NCBI RefSeq assembly: GCF_029027965.1
Contig: NZ_CP119082.1
Coordinates: 186,001 to 250,000, forward strand
Direction: 5' to 3'
Origin: Paracoccus sp. S3-43
Lineage (GTDB): Bacteria; Pseudomonadota; Alphaproteobacteria; Rhodobacterales; Rhodobacteraceae
Length of the DNA: 64,000 nt
Below are positions 17,787 to 28,251 of the stretch, piece after piece; the first letter of the stretch is position 1, and every line of letters begins with the position of its first letter. Position numbers and translations under genes: made by a program. Under the pieces are notes generated by a model. It was given only the letters and a program-made list of their open reading frames with translations. It was not told the DNA's origin and did no database searches.

Positions 17787-18622
17787 CAGTTCAGCCCCAG
17801 CACGTCCTGCATGTCGTATTCGCCCGGCCCCTTGTCCTGGCCCCAGATCGCCGCGCGGATGGCGCCGCGCGCGAAGATCGCCCGGTCGGTCGCCAGGTGC
17901 CGCAGCACGATCCGTTCGCCCTCGCCCGCGAAGATCACGTCATGTTCGCCCACCACGTCGCCGCCGCGGATGGCGGCGAAACCGATGGACCCCGGCACCC
18001 GCGCGCCGGTGATCCCCTCGCGCGCGGGGGTGCGCAGGTCGGCCAGGGCAGCGCCGCGCCCCTCGGCGGCGGCCTCGCCCAGCATCAGCGCGGTGCCCGA
18101 GGGCGCGTCGACCTTCATGCGGTGATGCGCCTCGACCACCTCGATGTCCCAATCGGTCCCCAGGGCGGCGGCGACCTTGCGGGTCAGGCCGACCAGCAGG
18201 TTGACGCCCAGGCTCATGTTGCCCGCGCGGATGATCGGCGCGTGGCGGGCGGCGGCCTTGAGGTAATCCAGATGCGCCTGTTCCAGCCCGGTGGTGCCGA
18301 TCACATGCACCGCGCGGGCCTGCGCGGTCAGTTCGGCGAAGGCGACCGTCGCGGCGGGCGCGGTGAAGTCGATCACCGCCTGCGCCTGCGCGATCACCGC
18401 CACCGCATCGTCGCTGACCGTGACGCCCAAGGGCGCGCCGCCCATCGCCTCGCCCACGTCGCGCCCGATCCACGCATGGCCGGGCCGTTCCAGCGCGCCC
18501 GCCAGCCGCACCTCGGGGTTGTCCGCGATCAGCCGGACCAGCATCTGCCCCATCCGCCCCGAGGCGCCGGTGACGACGATCCCCGGCAGGGCGGGCGCGT
18601 CGGTGTTCTGCAAATCGCTCAT
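17786..18622 (-). CDS. dapB: 4-hydroxy-tetrahydrodipicolinate reductase DapB
   Basis: A 278-residue enzyme of lysine and meso-diaminopimelate synthesis. It has the Rossmann [10 protein letters not shown] (residues 19-28), the catalytic [15 protein letters not shown] motif (His-His and Lys) and [12 protein letters not shown]. Length matches E. coli DapB (273). It runs divergently from rbfA with a 73-bp gap and is followed by the HIT gene. Confidence 0.97.
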   Translation of the reverse strand: MSDLQNTDAPALPGIVVTGASGRMGQMLVRLIADNPEVRLAGALERPGHAWIGRDVGEAMGGAPLGVTVSDDAVAVIAQAQAVIDFTAPAATVAFAELTAQARAVHVIGTTGLEQAHLDYLKAAARHAPIIRAGNMSLGVNLLVGLTRKVAAALGTDWDIEVVEAHHRMKVDAPSGTALMLGEAAAEGRGAALADLRTPAREGITGARVPGSIGFAAIRGGDVVGEHDVIFAGEGERIVLRHLATDRAIFARGAIRAAIWGQDKGPGEYDMQDVLGLN

Positions 18623-18695
18623 GAGGGCCTCCGCTGGCTGTCCCCCGCGTCATATCCCGTTGCGGCGCGGCCCGCGACCCCCTACATCGGGACGC

Positions 18696-19103
18696 ATGGC
18701 ACAGAACCGTTTTTCCCATGGCCCCGGCCCCTCGCAGCGCCAGCTTCGCGTGGGCGAGCTGATCCGCCGCACCCTGTCGGACGTGCTGCTGCGCGCCGGC
18801 GTGCACGACCCGGATCTCAACCGCCATTCGATCACCGTGGGCGAGGTCCGCACCTCGCCCGACCTGAAGGTGGCGACCGCCTATGTCCTGCCGCTGGGCG
18901 GTCACGATGCCGAGGACGCGCTGGCCGCCCTGCGCCGCAACGCGCCCGAACTGCGCCATCTGGTCGCCAAGGCGATGACGCTGAAATACGCGCCGCAACT
19001 GCGCTTCCAGCTGGACGAGACCTTCGACCGCATGGACGACACCCGCCGCCTGTTCGCCGAGGAACGCGTGCGCCGCGACGTGGAAGGCGCGGATGACGAT
19101 TGA
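18696..19103 (+). CDS. rbfA: Ribosome-binding factor A
   Basis: A 135-residue Rbf[41 protein letters not shown] and [26 protein letters not shown]. It binds the 30S subunit and helps mature the 5' end of 16S rRNA. truB, a frequent neighbour, lies 0.8 kb downstream with a NAGPA-like gene inserted. The rbfA stop overlaps the next start by 11 bp. Confidence 0.97.
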   Translation: MAQNRFSHGPGPSQRQLRVGELIRRTLSDVLLRAGVHDPDLNRHSITVGEVRTSPDLKVATAYVLPLGGHDAEDALAALRRNAPELRHLVAKAMTLKYAPQLRFQLDETFDRMDDTRRLFAEERVRRDVEGADDD

Positions 19104-19848
19104 CCTGCGTCCCCTGGGCGTGGCGGCCGGGATGCTGCTGGCGATGGCGATCCCGGCTGCGGCGGACGGCTGCGGGCGGATAACCCATGACGGCCAGGGC
19201 TATGTGGTGTGCGAGGTATCCGCCGATCAGGAACCCGCGCTGCGGCTGTGGCAGGACGGGCCGGACGGCCAGCCCTTGCGCAATTTCAACAATGTCCGCG
19301 CCACGCTGGCACAGGGCGAGAGCCTGGCCTTCGCGATGAACGCGGGCATGTATCACGCCGATTACCGCCCGGTGGGCCTGCTGGTCATCGACGGGGAGGA
19401 GTTGCAGCCCCTCGTCACCGGCGGCAGCAACGACAATTTCGGGATGCTGCCGAACGGCGTCTTCTGCACCGGCGGCGCGCGGCCCTTCCAGGTGATCGAA
19501 AGCCGCACCTTTGCCGCCGCCCGCCCCAACTGCCGCCTTGCCACGCAATCCGGGCCGATGCTGGTGATCGACGGCGACCTGCACCCGCGTTTTCTGGTCG
19601 ATTCCGACAGCCGCTATATCCGCAACGGCGTCGGCGTGTCGCCCGACGGGCAGAGGGCGTGGTTCGCGATTTCCGACCGGGCGGTGACCTTCCACGAATT
19701 CGGGCGGCTGTTCCGCGACGGGCTGGGGGTGCGCGATGCGCTCTATTTCGACGGGTCGATCAGCAGGCTCTATGCGCCGGGGGTGAACCGGGCCGATTTC
19801 GGCCGGTCGCTGGGGCCGATCATCGGGCTGGTGGACAGCGCAGGTTGA
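19093..19848 (+). CDS. Phosphodiester glycosidase (NAGPA-like) family protein
   Basis: A 251-residue exported protein: hydrophobic signal [20 protein letters not shown] with AAADG cleavage region. The domain shows [51 protein letters not shown] and [13 protein letters not shown], which match the NAGPA/YigI-type phosphodiester glycosidase fold (conserved N-A-G-M, SGP, DGG-like DGS). The substrate is unknown. The ATG lies inside the end of rbfA, so translation is coupled. Confidence 0.85.
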   Translation: MTIDLRPLGVAAGMLLAMAIPAAADGCGRITHDGQGYVVCEVSADQEPALRLWQDGPDGQPLRNFNNVRATLAQGESLAFAMNAGMYHADYRPVGLLVIDGEELQPLVTGGSNDNFGMLPNGVFCTGGARPFQVIESRTFAAARPNCRLATQSGPMLVIDGDLHPRFLVDSDSRYIRNGVGVSPDGQRAWFAISDRAVTFHEFGRLFRDGLGVRDALYFDGSISRLYAPGVNRADFGRSLGPIIGLVDSAG

Positions 19849-19900
19849 CCTTGCGCGGGCGGCTGGCTATGCCGCCGCCTTCCGTTTGCAAGGGGAGCCC

Positions 19901-20794
19901 ATGGCACGCAAGAAGGGCCGCGACATCAATGGCTGGCTGATCGTGGACAAGCCCGCCGGGGTCGGATCGACCGCGGTGGTGGCCAAGGTCCGCTGGGCGC
20001 TGGATGCGAAGAAGGCGGGCCATGCGGGAACGCTGGATCCCGACGCGACCGGCGTCCTGGCCGTGGCCTTGGGCGAGGCGACCAAGACCGTCGCCACCAT
20101 TACCGACGCGCTGAAATGCTATGACTTCACGGTCACCTGGGGGGCCGAGACGACGACCGACGACGCCTCGGGCGAGGTGCTGCGCCGGTCCGAGGCCCGG
20201 CCCGACCGTGCCGCCATCCAGGCCGCGCTGCCCGCCTTTACCGGCCAGATCATGCAGGTTCCCCCGGCCTTTTCCGCCGTCAAGGTCGATGGCCTGCGCG
20301 CCTATGACCTGGCGCGTGAGGGCGAGGAACTGGACCTGGCCGCCCGTCCCCTCTGGGTTGACAGCCTGAGCTTGCTGGATTGTGATCACAACACCGCGCG
20401 GTTTCAGATGGTTTGCGGCAAGGGCGGCTATGTCCGCTCCATCGCGCGCGACCTGGGCCGCACGCTCGGCTGCCTGGGCCATGTCGCGCATCTGCGCCGC
20501 ATCTGGTCGGGGCCTTTCGACGCCAGCGAGGCGGTGCCCTTCGACCGCATCGACCGCGAGGCGCAGGACTGGCTCGACGGCCAGCTTCTGCCGCTGGAGG
20601 TGGCGCTGGCCGACCTGCCGATGCTGCGCGCCACGCCCGAGGGCGCGGTGCGGATCCGCAACGGCAATCCGGGACAGGTGACGGGCACGGCGGAATGGGG
20701 CGATCTGGTCTGGGTCGCGGATGCCAAGGGGCCGGTCTGCATCGGCCGCTATCAGGGTGGCACGGTGCAGCCGGAACGGGTATTCAACCTGTAG
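19901..20794 (+). CDS. truB: tRNA pseudouridine-55 synthase TruB
   Basis: A 297-residue enzyme that makes pseudouridine 55 in the T-loop of tRNAs. [13 protein letters not shown] and [16 protein letters not shown] carry the catalytic Asp46; later [35 protein letters not shown] and a small C-terminal PUA-like part ([11 protein letters not shown]). I use the ATG at 19901, preceded by AGGGGA, rather than the in-frame TTG 15 bp upstream. Confidence 0.97.
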   Translation: MARKKGRDINGWLIVDKPAGVGSTAVVAKVRWALDAKKAGHAGTLDPDATGVLAVALGEATKTVATITDALKCYDFTVTWGAETTTDDASGEVLRRSEARPDRAAIQAALPAFTGQIMQVPPAFSAVKVDGLRAYDLAREGEELDLAARPLWVDSLSLLDCDHNTARFQMVCGKGGYVRSIARDLGRTLGCLGHVAHLRRIWSGPFDASEAVPFDRIDREAQDWLDGQLLPLEVALADLPMLRATPEGAVRIRNGNPGQVTGTAEWGDLVWVADAKGPVCIGRYQGGTVQPERVFNL

Positions 20795-20805
20795 CCCGCT
20801 TTGGA

Positions 20806-20842
20806 GGGCGGGATCAGGAAACGCACTGCGTTTCCCCCGCCC
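20806..20842 (+). terminator. Long hairpin after truB
   Basis: GGGCGGG, 4 bases, GGAAACGCA, a single C, TGCGTTTCC, CCCGCCC: a nested stem of 16 pairs with a one-base loop and a 4-base bulge, 12 bp after the truB stop. No T run follows, so it may be a Rho-assisted terminator or an mRNA end-stabilising structure. Confidence 0.5.
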
Positions 20843-21003
20843 TTCGCGCTACGGTGCAACCAGAGACGGCGCAGTCCCACGACCACGGAAGGCCGGCGCC
20901 CGCCGAGGGCGGGGCGGGCGCTGGCCGGGCCTTGAAGGCCCGGCGGTTCAGCTTGATATGGCGCGACGGGGGGAAGGCGATGGCCTTCGCCAACTCCGGT
21001 CGA

Positions 21004-21696
21004 TCACCCCAGATAAGCCCGCAGCCCCGGCGGCGGATTGTCCAGCAGCGGCCCGGTCGCGACCGGCGGATGGGCCACGCCGTCATCGACCAGGATCGTC
21101 TGCGGGGCAAAGCTGCGGGCGTCGTCGGGATCATGCGTCACCATCAGCACCGTGGCCCTGGTCTGGTCGGCGATGCGCCCCAGCAGCCCCAGCATCTCGG
21201 CCTTCAGCGCCGGGCCAAGGGCCGCGAAGGGCTCGTCCAGCAGCAGCACCGGACGCGCCCGCAGCAGCACGCGGGCCAGGGCCACGCGGCCTTGCTGGCC
21301 GCCCGACAGGTTGGCGGGGCGGCGATTCTCCATCCCCTCCAACCCGACCTCGGCCAGAACCTGCGCCACGCGGCAGCGCTGGGGTTCGGACAGCCGCAGG
21401 TCGGGGCGCAGGCCCAGGCCCACGTTCTGCGCCACCGTCAGGTGCGGGAACAGGTTCTGGTCCTGGAACAGCATCGACACCGGACGCCGCCCCGGCGGCA
21501 GGGCGGTGATGTCCTGACCGGCCAGCCGGATCCGCCCACGATCCAGCGCCAGGAACCCGCCCACCAGCGACAGCAGCGTGGATTTTCCCGACCCCGACGG
21601 GCCGATCACCGCCACCCGCGCGCCCGCTTCGACGGTCAGGTCGGCGGTCAGGCTGAAGGCGCCGCGCGTCGCGCGGAGGGCGTCGAATTCAAGCAA
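21004..21696 (-). CDS. thiQ: Thiamine ABC transporter ATPase ThiQ
   Basis: A 230-residue ABC ATPase: Walker A GPSGSGKSTLLSLVGG, signature LSGGQQGRVALARVLL, Walker B VLLLDEPFAALG and switch His in VTHDPDDA. It starts with TTG, overlapping the thiP stop by 8 bp. It energises import of thiamine (or its phosphates) together with ThiP and ThiB. Confidence 0.93.
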   Translation of the reverse strand: MLEFDALRATRGAFSLTADLTVEAGARVAVIGPSGSGKSTLLSLVGGFLALDRGRIRLAGQDITALPPGRRPVSMLFQDQNLFPHLTVAQNVGLGLRPDLRLSEPQRCRVAQVLAEVGLEGMENRRPANLSGGQQGRVALARVLLRARPVLLLDEPFAALGPALKAEMLGLLGRIADQTRATVLMVTHDPDDARSFAPQTILVDDGVAHPPVATGPLLDNPPPGLRAYLG

Positions 21697-23236
21697 GGCG
21701 GCCCCCCTTGTCGAAGATCCAGAACAGCCCGAAGCTGATCGCCATCAGCAGCACCGCGCAAGCCGCCGCATCGTCCATGCGATAGGCGTTCATCAGCTGA
21801 TACAGCTGCAAGGGCAGCGTCGGCCGGTCGGCGGCGAACAATGTGATCACACCCAGATCGCCCATCGCCAAGGCCGCCGCCAGCCCGCCCGCGAAGCCCA
21901 GCGGCCGGGCCAGGCGCGGCAGGGTCAGCAGCCGCAGCCGCGCCAGCCCGCGCAGATCCAGCGAATCGGCCAGCCGCCCATAGTCCTGATGCAGGCTCCG
22001 CGCCGCCGGGATCAGAGCCCGCAGGCCGAAGGGCAGGGCCATGACCGCGTTGATCGCGACCGTCACCGGCAGCGCCATCGCCTGCGGCGCGACCCAGGGG
22101 CGCAGCAGGATGAACAGCCCGGTCCCCAGCACCAGGGGCGAGGCGATCAGCGGCAGCATCCCCGCCGCCTCGATCCAGCGCATCCGCCCGCGCGCCAGCG
22201 ACAGGGCCAGCACCAGCGACAGGATCAGCGCCAGCAGGGCCGAGATCAGCGCCATGACGATGGACCGCAGCGCGGCCTCCCACATCTCGGGCGGCAGGGC
22301 GGGGATGCGGGGCAGGCCGCGCGCCGTGACCGCCGCCATCGGCCAGATCAGGAAGCCCGCCGCCCCTGTGATCACAAGCGCATCGGCCAGCCGCCGCCAG
22401 CCCCCCGGCACGGCGGGGTGGTGGGCCGCGTCCAGCCCCGCCCCGAACGCTGCCGGGATCGCGATCCATCGGGCCAGGCCCATCGCCGCCACGCAGATCG
22501 CGATCTGGATCAGCCCCAGGCTGGCCGCCCGGCCCAGGTCGAAATCGAAGCGGAAGGCCTGATAGATCGCCAGTTCCACGGTCGTCGCGCGCGGCCCGCC
22601 GCCAAGCGCCAAGGCGACGGTGAAGCTGGTCAGGCAGACCAGGAACACCGCCAGCCAGACACCCGGCAGCACCGCCCGCAGCATCGGCCGTTCCAGATGC
22701 CGCGCGGTGTCGCGGGGGGCAAAGCCCAGCGACGCGGCCAGACGGAAGCGTTCCGCCGGGATCGCCTGCCAGCCTTGCAGGATCAGCCGCACCGACAGCG
22801 GCAGGTTGAAGAAGACATGCGCCAGAATCACCCCCTGCCAGCCATAGATGCTGACCTCGGGCAGGCCGATCAGGCGCAGGGCGTCGTTCACCGCGCCGCT
22901 GCGGCCGAAGACCGCGATCAGCCCCATGATCGCCACGATCACCGGCAGGATGAAGGGCGCGCCCAGCAGCGTGACCAGAACCCCGCGCCCCGGAAAGCGC
23001 CGCCGGGCCAGGGCGCGCGCCACCGGGACCGCCAGGGCCGCCGACAGCGTGGCCGATACTGCCGCCTGCCAGATCGTGAACCACACCGCGCGCCAGTCCC
23101 AGGGGCCAAGCCCCGTCAGCCCCCGCGCGGACCAGGTGACGGCGGTCAGCGTGCCCAGGATCAGCAGCCCCAGGCCGGTGGCGACGGCTGCGCCCCCGAC
23201 CTCGGCTCGCGTCAGCCGGAAAATGCCCGCAACCAT
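21689..23236 (-). CDS. thiP: Thiamine ABC transporter permease ThiP
   Basis: A 515-residue fused permease with about twelve membrane segments and two copies of the binding-protein-dependent transport domain; the EAA-like loops are at ...AASLGFAPRDTARHLERPML and ...ADSLDLRGLARLRLLTLPRL. Length and tandem architecture match ThiP. The ATG overlaps thiB by 25 bp, which points to tight translational coupling. Confidence 0.93.
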   Translation of the reverse strand: MVAGIFRLTRAEVGGAAVATGLGLLILGTLTAVTWSARGLTGLGPWDWRAVWFTIWQAAVSATLSAALAVPVARALARRRFPGRGVLVTLLGAPFILPVIVAIMGLIAVFGRSGAVNDALRLIGLPEVSIYGWQGVILAHVFFNLPLSVRLILQGWQAIPAERFRLAASLGFAPRDTARHLERPMLRAVLPGVWLAVFLVCLTSFTVALALGGGPRATTVELAIYQAFRFDFDLGRAASLGLIQIAICVAAMGLARWIAIPAAFGAGLDAAHHPAVPGGWRRLADALVITGAAGFLIWPMAAVTARGLPRIPALPPEMWEAALRSIVMALISALLALILSLVLALSLARGRMRWIEAAGMLPLIASPLVLGTGLFILLRPWVAPQAMALPVTVAINAVMALPFGLRALIPAARSLHQDYGRLADSLDLRGLARLRLLTLPRLARPLGFAGGLAAALAMGDLGVITLFAADRPTLPLQLYQLMNAYRMDDAAACAVLLMAISFGLFWIFDKGGRLA

Positions 23237-24192
23237 TCGTCAAGCGCGGGCTGTCGCAGCGCCTCGGCCTCGTCCTCGGTATAGAACAGGGTCTTTTCGG
23301 GGCGCGGCAGGCCGCGCATCACCTGCGGCCATTCGGCCTGCGGTAGCTTGGCGGGCAGCGACCAGTTCGCCAGCGGGATCACCCGCTGAAAGTCGGGCGT
23401 CAGGATCCAGTCCATGAATTGCTGCGCCAGTTCCGGCTGGTCGGTGGTGCGGACCTGCGCCGCCACCTCGGCCATGAAGTAATGGCCTTCGGGGAAGATC
23501 GCGGCCTTCTTGGTCCGGTCGTTTTCGGAGGCGATGTGATAGGCGGGCGATGTCGTATAGGACAGGACCATGTCGGCCTCTCCTTCCGTGAACATGCCGT
23601 AGGATTCCGACCAGCCCTTGGTCACGGTCAGCACCTTGGGCGCCAGCTTCGCCCAGGCGTCCGGCGCCTTGTCGCCATAGACAGCCTTGACCCACAGCAG
23701 CAGCGCCAGCCCCGAGACCGAGGACCGCGGATCCTGGATCACGATCTTCAGGTCGTCCGGCGCGTCCAGCAGGTCGGCGAAGCTTTCGGGCGGGTTTTCC
23801 AGACGCGTCTCGTCATAGACGAAGGCGGTTTCGCCCCAATTGTAAGGCAGGAAGATCGGATCGGTCCATGCGATCGGCAGCGACAGATCGGACGTATCCT
23901 GCCCATGCGGCGCGAACAGGCCGGATGCGCGGGCGCGCGCGGTGACGTCGGTGTTCAGGCCGAAGACGATATCGGCTTCGGTCCGCTCGCCCTCCATCAG
24001 CAGGCGGGACAGCTCGTCGCCGGACAGGAAGCGCAGGTCGCAGGCGCAGAAGGCCTCGAACCCCTGCTCGATCTTCGGGCCGGGGCCCCATTCGCTGGTG
24101 ATGGATTCGCCCGCATAGACGGTCAGGACCGGCTTGTCCTGCGCGAAGGCCGGGGTCGCGGCCAGCAGGGCCATCATCAGGGGGATCTTCAT
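23212..24192 (-). CDS. thiB: Thiamine-binding periplasmic protein ThiB
   Basis: A 326-residue solute-binding protein with a signal peptide (MKIPLMMALLAATPAFA). The mature part has LTVYAGESITSEWGPGP, ADIVFGLNTDV, LPYNWGETAFVYD and KGWSESYGMFTEGEADMVLSYTTSP, all typical of TbpA/ThiB. It is first in thiBPQ and is preceded by a TPP riboswitch, which independently confirms the substrate class. Confidence 0.95.
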   Translation of the reverse strand: MKIPLMMALLAATPAFAQDKPVLTVYAGESITSEWGPGPKIEQGFEAFCACDLRFLSGDELSRLLMEGERTEADIVFGLNTDVTARARASGLFAPHGQDTSDLSLPIAWTDPIFLPYNWGETAFVYDETRLENPPESFADLLDAPDDLKIVIQDPRSSVSGLALLLWVKAVYGDKAPDAWAKLAPKVLTVTKGWSESYGMFTEGEADMVLSYTTSPAYHIASENDRTKKAAIFPEGHYFMAEVAAQVRTTDQPELAQQFMDWILTPDFQRVIPLANWSLPAKLPQAEWPQVMRGLPRPEKTLFYTEDEAEALRQPALDEWLRAFSG

Positions 24193-24231
24193 CGCTGCCT
24201 CCTCTCATGGGATTACGAAAGAAAGGACAGC

Positions 24232-24318
24232 GCCACCTTCCCTCCGCCGGTGTTAGCCGGATCAGGTTCAACGGGTCCGCGTCGCCGCGTCTCAGCCGGA
24301 TGGCTCCCCGAGGTTCTG
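24232..24318 (-). ncRNA. TPP riboswitch (THI element)
   Basis: On the minus strand the conserved core is complete: CTCGGGGAGCC, then GGCTGAGA, a variable arm, ACCCGTTGAACCTGATCC and the closing CGGCGGAGGGAAGGT. It lies about 40 bases before the thiB start. Binding of thiamine pyrophosphate is expected to block expression of thiBPQ, probably at translation since the gap to the ATG is short. Confidence 0.95.
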
Positions 24319-24321
24319 CTG

Positions 24322-24349
24322 AATGTAGGGATTTCACGCGGGCACGCAA
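24322..24349 (-). promoter_or_regulatory. Candidate sigma-70 promoter of thiBPQ
   Basis: Minus strand: TTGCGT (24349-24344), 16-base spacer, TACATT (24327-24322). Transcription would begin close to the 5' edge of the riboswitch, as expected. Assigned by eye. Confidence 0.4.
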
Positions 24350-24367
24350 GCCGCTAGAACAGCGGCC

Positions 24368-27016
24368 ATGACGAAGGACGTGACCGATCAACCCACCCCG
24401 ATGATGGCGCAATACCTGGCGATCCGGGACGCCAATCCCGGCGCGCTGCTGTTCTATCGGATGGGCGATTTCTACGAGATGTTCTTCGACGACGCCATCG
24501 CGGCATCCGCCGCGCTGGACATCGCGCTGACGAAGCGCGGCACGCATCGGGGCGAACCGATCCCGATGTGCGGCGTGCCGGTCCATGCGGCGGAATCCTA
24601 TCTGCTGACGCTGATCCGCAAGGGGTTCCGCGTGGCCATCGCCGAGCAGATGGAGGATCCGGCCGAGGCGAAGAAGCGCGGGTCCAAATCGGTGGTGGCC
24701 CGCGACGTGGTGCGGCTGGTCACGCCCGGCACCCTGACCGAGGAATCGCTGCTGGAGGCCCGGCACCACAACTATCTGGCGGCCTTCGCGCAGGTGCGCG
24801 AGGACTGCGCGCTGGCCTGGGTGGATATTTCCACGGGCGCCTTTCAGGTGATGGACTGCCCGCTGCCGCGCCTGGCCCCGGAACTGGCGCGGCTGGCGCC
24901 CCGCGAATTGCTGGCCTGCGACGGGTCGGGGCTGGACGATCTGGCGGCGGATGCGGGGGCGGCGTTGACCGACCTGCACGCATCCGCCTTCGACAGCGCG
25001 GCGGGGCGGCGGCGGCTGTGTGCGCTGTATGGGGTCGAGACGCTGGACGGGTTCGGCAGCTTCACCCGCGCGGAACTGGCGGCGATGGGGGCCATCGTCG
25101 ATTACCTGGATCTGACGCAGAAGGGCAAGCTGCCGCTGCTGCGCCCGCCGCTGCGCGAACGGGCGGGCGGGGCGATGCAGATCGACGCGGCGACCCGGCG
25201 CAACCTGGAACTGACCCAGGCCCTGTCCGGCGGGCGCGAGGGATCGCTGCTGGCGGCCATCGACCGCACGGTGACGGCACCGGGCGCGCGGCTGCTGGAA
25301 CGCCGCATCGGTGCGCCAAGCCGCGATCTGGCGCTGATCCATGCGCGGCAGGACGCGGTGGCCTCGCTGGTGGACGATCCGCGCCTGATGGCCGATCTGC
25401 GGGACGCGCTGGCGCGCGTGCCCGACATGGACCGGGCGCTGTCGCGGCTGGCGCTGGACCGGGGCGGGCCGCGCGATCTGGCGGCGATCCGGGCGGGGCT
25501 GTCGCAGGGCGCGGCCATCGCGGCGCGCCTGGCCGGCGACGCCGTGCCGGTGCTGCGTGAGGCCGCGCGCGACCTGACCGGGCAGGATGACCTGATCCGG
25601 CTGCTGGACGACGCGCTGGTGGCCGAACCGCCGCTGCTGGCCCGCGACGGCGGATTCGTGGCGGCGGGCCATGACGCCGACCTGCACCAGACCCGCCGGT
25701 TGCGCGACGAGGGGCGCGGCGTGATCGCCGGGATGCAGGCCGATTATGCGGCGCTGGCCGGGGTGCCAAGCCTGAAGATCAAGCACAACAATGTGCTGGG
25801 CTATTTCATCGAGACGACCACCACCCATGCCGAACGCATGATGGCCCCGCCCCTGAACGCGACCTTCATCCACCGCCAGACCACCGCCAACCAGATCCGC
25901 TTCACCACCGTCGATCTGTCGGAACTGGAGACCCGGATCCTCAACGCCCGCGACCGCGCGCTGGAGATCGAGCGGGGCATCTTCGACCGCCTGCGCGCCG
26001 CCGTGCTGGACCGCGCGGCGCAGATCGGCCAGGCGGCCCGCGCCCTGGCCGAGATCGACCTTGCCGCCGCCTTCGCCGACATCGCCACGGGCGAGGGCTG
26101 GATCCGTCCGCAGGTCGATGACAGCCGCGCCTTTGTCATCGAGGGGGGCCGCCACCCGGTCGTGGAACGCGCCCTGAAGCGCAAGGCGCAGGCCTTCGTC
26201 GCCAACGACTGCGCGCTGACCGAGGGCATGACTCCGGCGATCTGGCTGCTGACCGGGCCGAACATGGCCGGGAAATCGACCTTCCTGCGCCAGAACGCGC
26301 TGATCGCCGTGCTGGCGCAGGCCGGGGCCTTCGTGCCCGCGCGCCGCGCCCATATCGGCTTGGTCAGCCAGCTGTTCAGCCGCGTGGGCGCCGCCGACGA
26401 TCTGGCGCGGGGCCGGTCCACCTTCATGGTGGAAATGGTGGAAACCGCCGCGATCCTCAACCAGGCCGACGACCGCGCCCTGGTGATCCTGGACGAGATC
26501 GGGCGCGGAACCGCGACCTGGGACGGCCTGTCCATCGCCTGGGCGGTGATGGAGCATCTGCATCAGGCGAATCGCTGCCGCGCGCTGTTCGCGACCCATT
26601 ACCACGAGATGACGGCCCTGTCGGCCAAGCTGGACGGCGTGGACAATGCCACCGTCGCGGTGCGCGAATGGGACGGCGAGGTGATCTTCCTGCACGAGGT
26701 CAGGAAGGGCGCGGCCGACCGCAGCTATGGCGTGCAGGTGGCGCGGCTGGCGGGGCTGCCCGCATCCGTGGTGGACCGCGCCCGCTCCGTGCTGGACGCG
26801 CTGGAATCGGGCGAACGCGAGGGCGCGGCCCGCCCCGCCGCGCTGATCGACGACCTGCCGCTGTTCCGCGCCCCCCCACCCGCGCCGCCGCCCGCCAGGG
26901 CGAAACCGAGCCCGCTGGACGCGCGGATGAAGGATATCCATCCCGACGCCCTCACCCCGCGCGAGGCGCTGGACCTGATCTATGAACTCAAGGCCCTGAC
27001 CGGAGAGACCGCATGA
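24368..27016 (+). CDS. mutS: DNA mismatch repair protein MutS
   Basis: An 882-residue MutS of usual length. The mismatch-reading Phe-x-Glu is in GDFYEMF (Phe35, Glu37). Later come the connector and lever domains, clamp, and the ATPase with Walker [11 protein letters not shown] (about residue 630), [11 protein letters not shown], Walker [17 protein letters not shown] and FATHYHEM. It recognises mismatches and recruits MutL. Divergent from the thi operon; the stop overlaps aroC by 4 bp (ATGA), an odd but tight coupling with aromatic synthesis. Confidence 0.98.
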   Translation: MTKDVTDQPTPMMAQYLAIRDANPGALLFYRMGDFYEMFFDDAIAASAALDIALTKRGTHRGEPIPMCGVPVHAAESYLLTLIRKGFRVAIAEQMEDPAEAKKRGSKSVVARDVVRLVTPGTLTEESLLEARHHNYLAAFAQVREDCALAWVDISTGAFQVMDCPLPRLAPELARLAPRELLACDGSGLDDLAADAGAALTDLHASAFDSAAGRRRLCALYGVETLDGFGSFTRAELAAMGAIVDYLDLTQKGKLPLLRPPLRERAGGAMQIDAATRRNLELTQALSGGREGSLLAAIDRTVTAPGARLLERRIGAPSRDLALIHARQDAVASLVDDPRLMADLRDALARVPDMDRALSRLALDRGGPRDLAAIRAGLSQGAAIAARLAGDAVPVLREAARDLTGQDDLIRLLDDALVAEPPLLARDGGFVAAGHDADLHQTRRLRDEGRGVIAGMQADYAALAGVPSLKIKHNNVLGYFIETTTTHAERMMAPPLNATFIHRQTTANQIRFTTVDLSELETRILNARDRALEIERGIFDRLRAAVLDRAAQIGQAARALAEIDLAAAFADIATGEGWIRPQVDDSRAFVIEGGRHPVVERALKRKAQAFVANDCALTEGMTPAIWLLTGPNMAGKSTFLRQNALIAVLAQAGAFVPARRAHIGLVSQLFSRVGAADDLARGRSTFMVEMVETAAILNQADDRALVILDEIGRGTATWDGLSIAWAVMEHLHQANRCRALFATHYHEMTALSAKLDGVDNATVAVREWDGEVIFLHEVRKGAADRSYGVQVARLAGLPASVVDRARSVLDALESGEREGAARPAALIDDLPLFRAPPPAPPPARAKPSPLDARMKDIHPDALTPREALDLIYELKALTGETA

Positions 27017-28113
27017 GCTACAACACCTTCGGCCGCGCATTCCGGTTCACCACCTGGGGCGAAAGCCACGGCCCCGCCCTGGGCGCGACCGTTGACGGCG
27101 TGCCGCCCGGCGTGGCGCTGGACGAGGGGTTTATCCAGCAATTCCTGGACCGCCGCCGCCCCGGCACCTCGAAACACACCACCCAGCGGCGCGAGGCCGA
27201 TCAGGTCCGCATCCTGTCGGGCGTCTTCGAGGGCCGCACCACCGGCACGCCCGTCCAGCTGATGATCGAGAATACCGACCAGCGGTCGAAGGATTACGGA
27301 GAGATCGCGCAGGCCTTCCGTCCGGGACATGCCGACATCACCTATCACCTGAAATACGGCCATCGCGATTATCGCGGCGGCGGGCGTTCGTCTGCCCGCG
27401 AAACCGCGGCGCGGGTCGCGGCGGGAGGCGTGGCCCAGGCGGTGCTGCGCGATCTGCTGCCCGACCTGCGGATCACCGGATACATGGTGCAGATGGGCGC
27501 CCTGCATCTGGACCGCGCGAAATTCGACGCGCGCGCCATCGGCGACAACCCGTTCTTCCTGCCCGACGCGACGGCGGTGGATCAGTGGTCCGATTATCTG
27601 GACGCCATCCGCAAGGCGCAGGACAGCGTCGGCGCCGCAGTGGAGGTGCTGGTCGAGGGCTGTCCCCCCGGCCTGGGCGCGCCGGTCTATGCCAAGCTGG
27701 ACACCGACCTTGCCGCCGCGATGATGTCGATCAATGCCGTGAAGGGCGTCGAGATCGGCGAGGGAATGGCGGCGGCCGCCCTGACCGGCACCGACAATGC
27801 CGACGAGATCCGCATGGGCAATGACGGCCCGATCTATCTGTCGAATCACGCGGGCGGCATCCTGGGGGGCATCAGCACCGGCCAGCCGATCATCGTCCGC
27901 TTTTCGGTCAAGCCGACCAGTTCCATCACCACGCCGCGCCGAACCATCGACCGCCACGGGCGCGACATCGACCTGATCACCAAGGGCCGCCACGACCCCT
28001 GCGTGGGCATCCGCGCGGTGCCCGTGGCCGAGGCGATGGCGGCCTGCGTGATTCTGGACCACCTGCTGATGGACCGCGCCCAGACCGGCGGCGCGCGCGG
28101 CCGGATCGGCTGA
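27013..28113 (+). CDS. aroC: Chorismate synthase
   Basis: A 366-residue enzyme for the last step of the shikimate pathway (EPSP to chorismate, reduced FMN dependent). Signatures: [50 protein letters not shown] and the C-terminal [16 protein letters not shown]. Normal length. Starts on the mutS stop codon. Confidence 0.98.
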   Translation: MSYNTFGRAFRFTTWGESHGPALGATVDGVPPGVALDEGFIQQFLDRRRPGTSKHTTQRREADQVRILSGVFEGRTTGTPVQLMIENTDQRSKDYGEIAQAFRPGHADITYHLKYGHRDYRGGGRSSARETAARVAAGGVAQAVLRDLLPDLRITGYMVQMGALHLDRAKFDARAIGDNPFFLPDATAVDQWSDYLDAIRKAQDSVGAAVEVLVEGCPPGLGAPVYAKLDTDLAAAMMSINAVKGVEIGEGMAAAALTGTDNADEIRMGNDGPIYLSNHAGGILGGISTGQPIIVRFSVKPTSSITTPRRTIDRHGRDIDLITKGRHDPCVGIRAVPVAEAMAACVILDHLLMDRAQTGGARGRIG

Positions 28114-28197
28114 TTGTCACAATTTCGGCGCGGAATCGCCATGAATCCGCGACTTGTCACACGACTGTCATGTTTCTTTCGCACAAGCGTCACCTGT
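28114..28197 (+). promoter_or_regulatory. PhoB-binding array upstream of pstS
   Basis: A strong Pho box, TTGTCAC-ACGA-CTGTCAT, is at 28154-28171. Read as 11-bp PhoB units there are four in a row: TTGTCACACGA, CTGTCATGTTT, CTTTCGCACAA, GCGTCACCTGT (28154-28197), with decreasing match to CTGTCAT. A further TTGTCAC begins at 28114 directly after the aroC stop. This predicts PhoB activation of pst-phoUB under phosphate starvation. Confidence 0.8.
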
Positions 28198-28251
28198 GGC
28201 GCTTAGGTCACGCACAGCCCCACTCTGGGCGTGAAGTAACAGGAGAGATCC

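Noticed and set aside
20860..21000. Possible small gene between truB and thiQ
   Set aside because: No frame with ribosome site or motif; the stretch consists of GC-rich hairpins.
23813..27040. A 1075-codon open frame on the minus strand
   Set aside because: Antisense to mutS, whose ATPase motifs are unmistakable; low-complexity composition.
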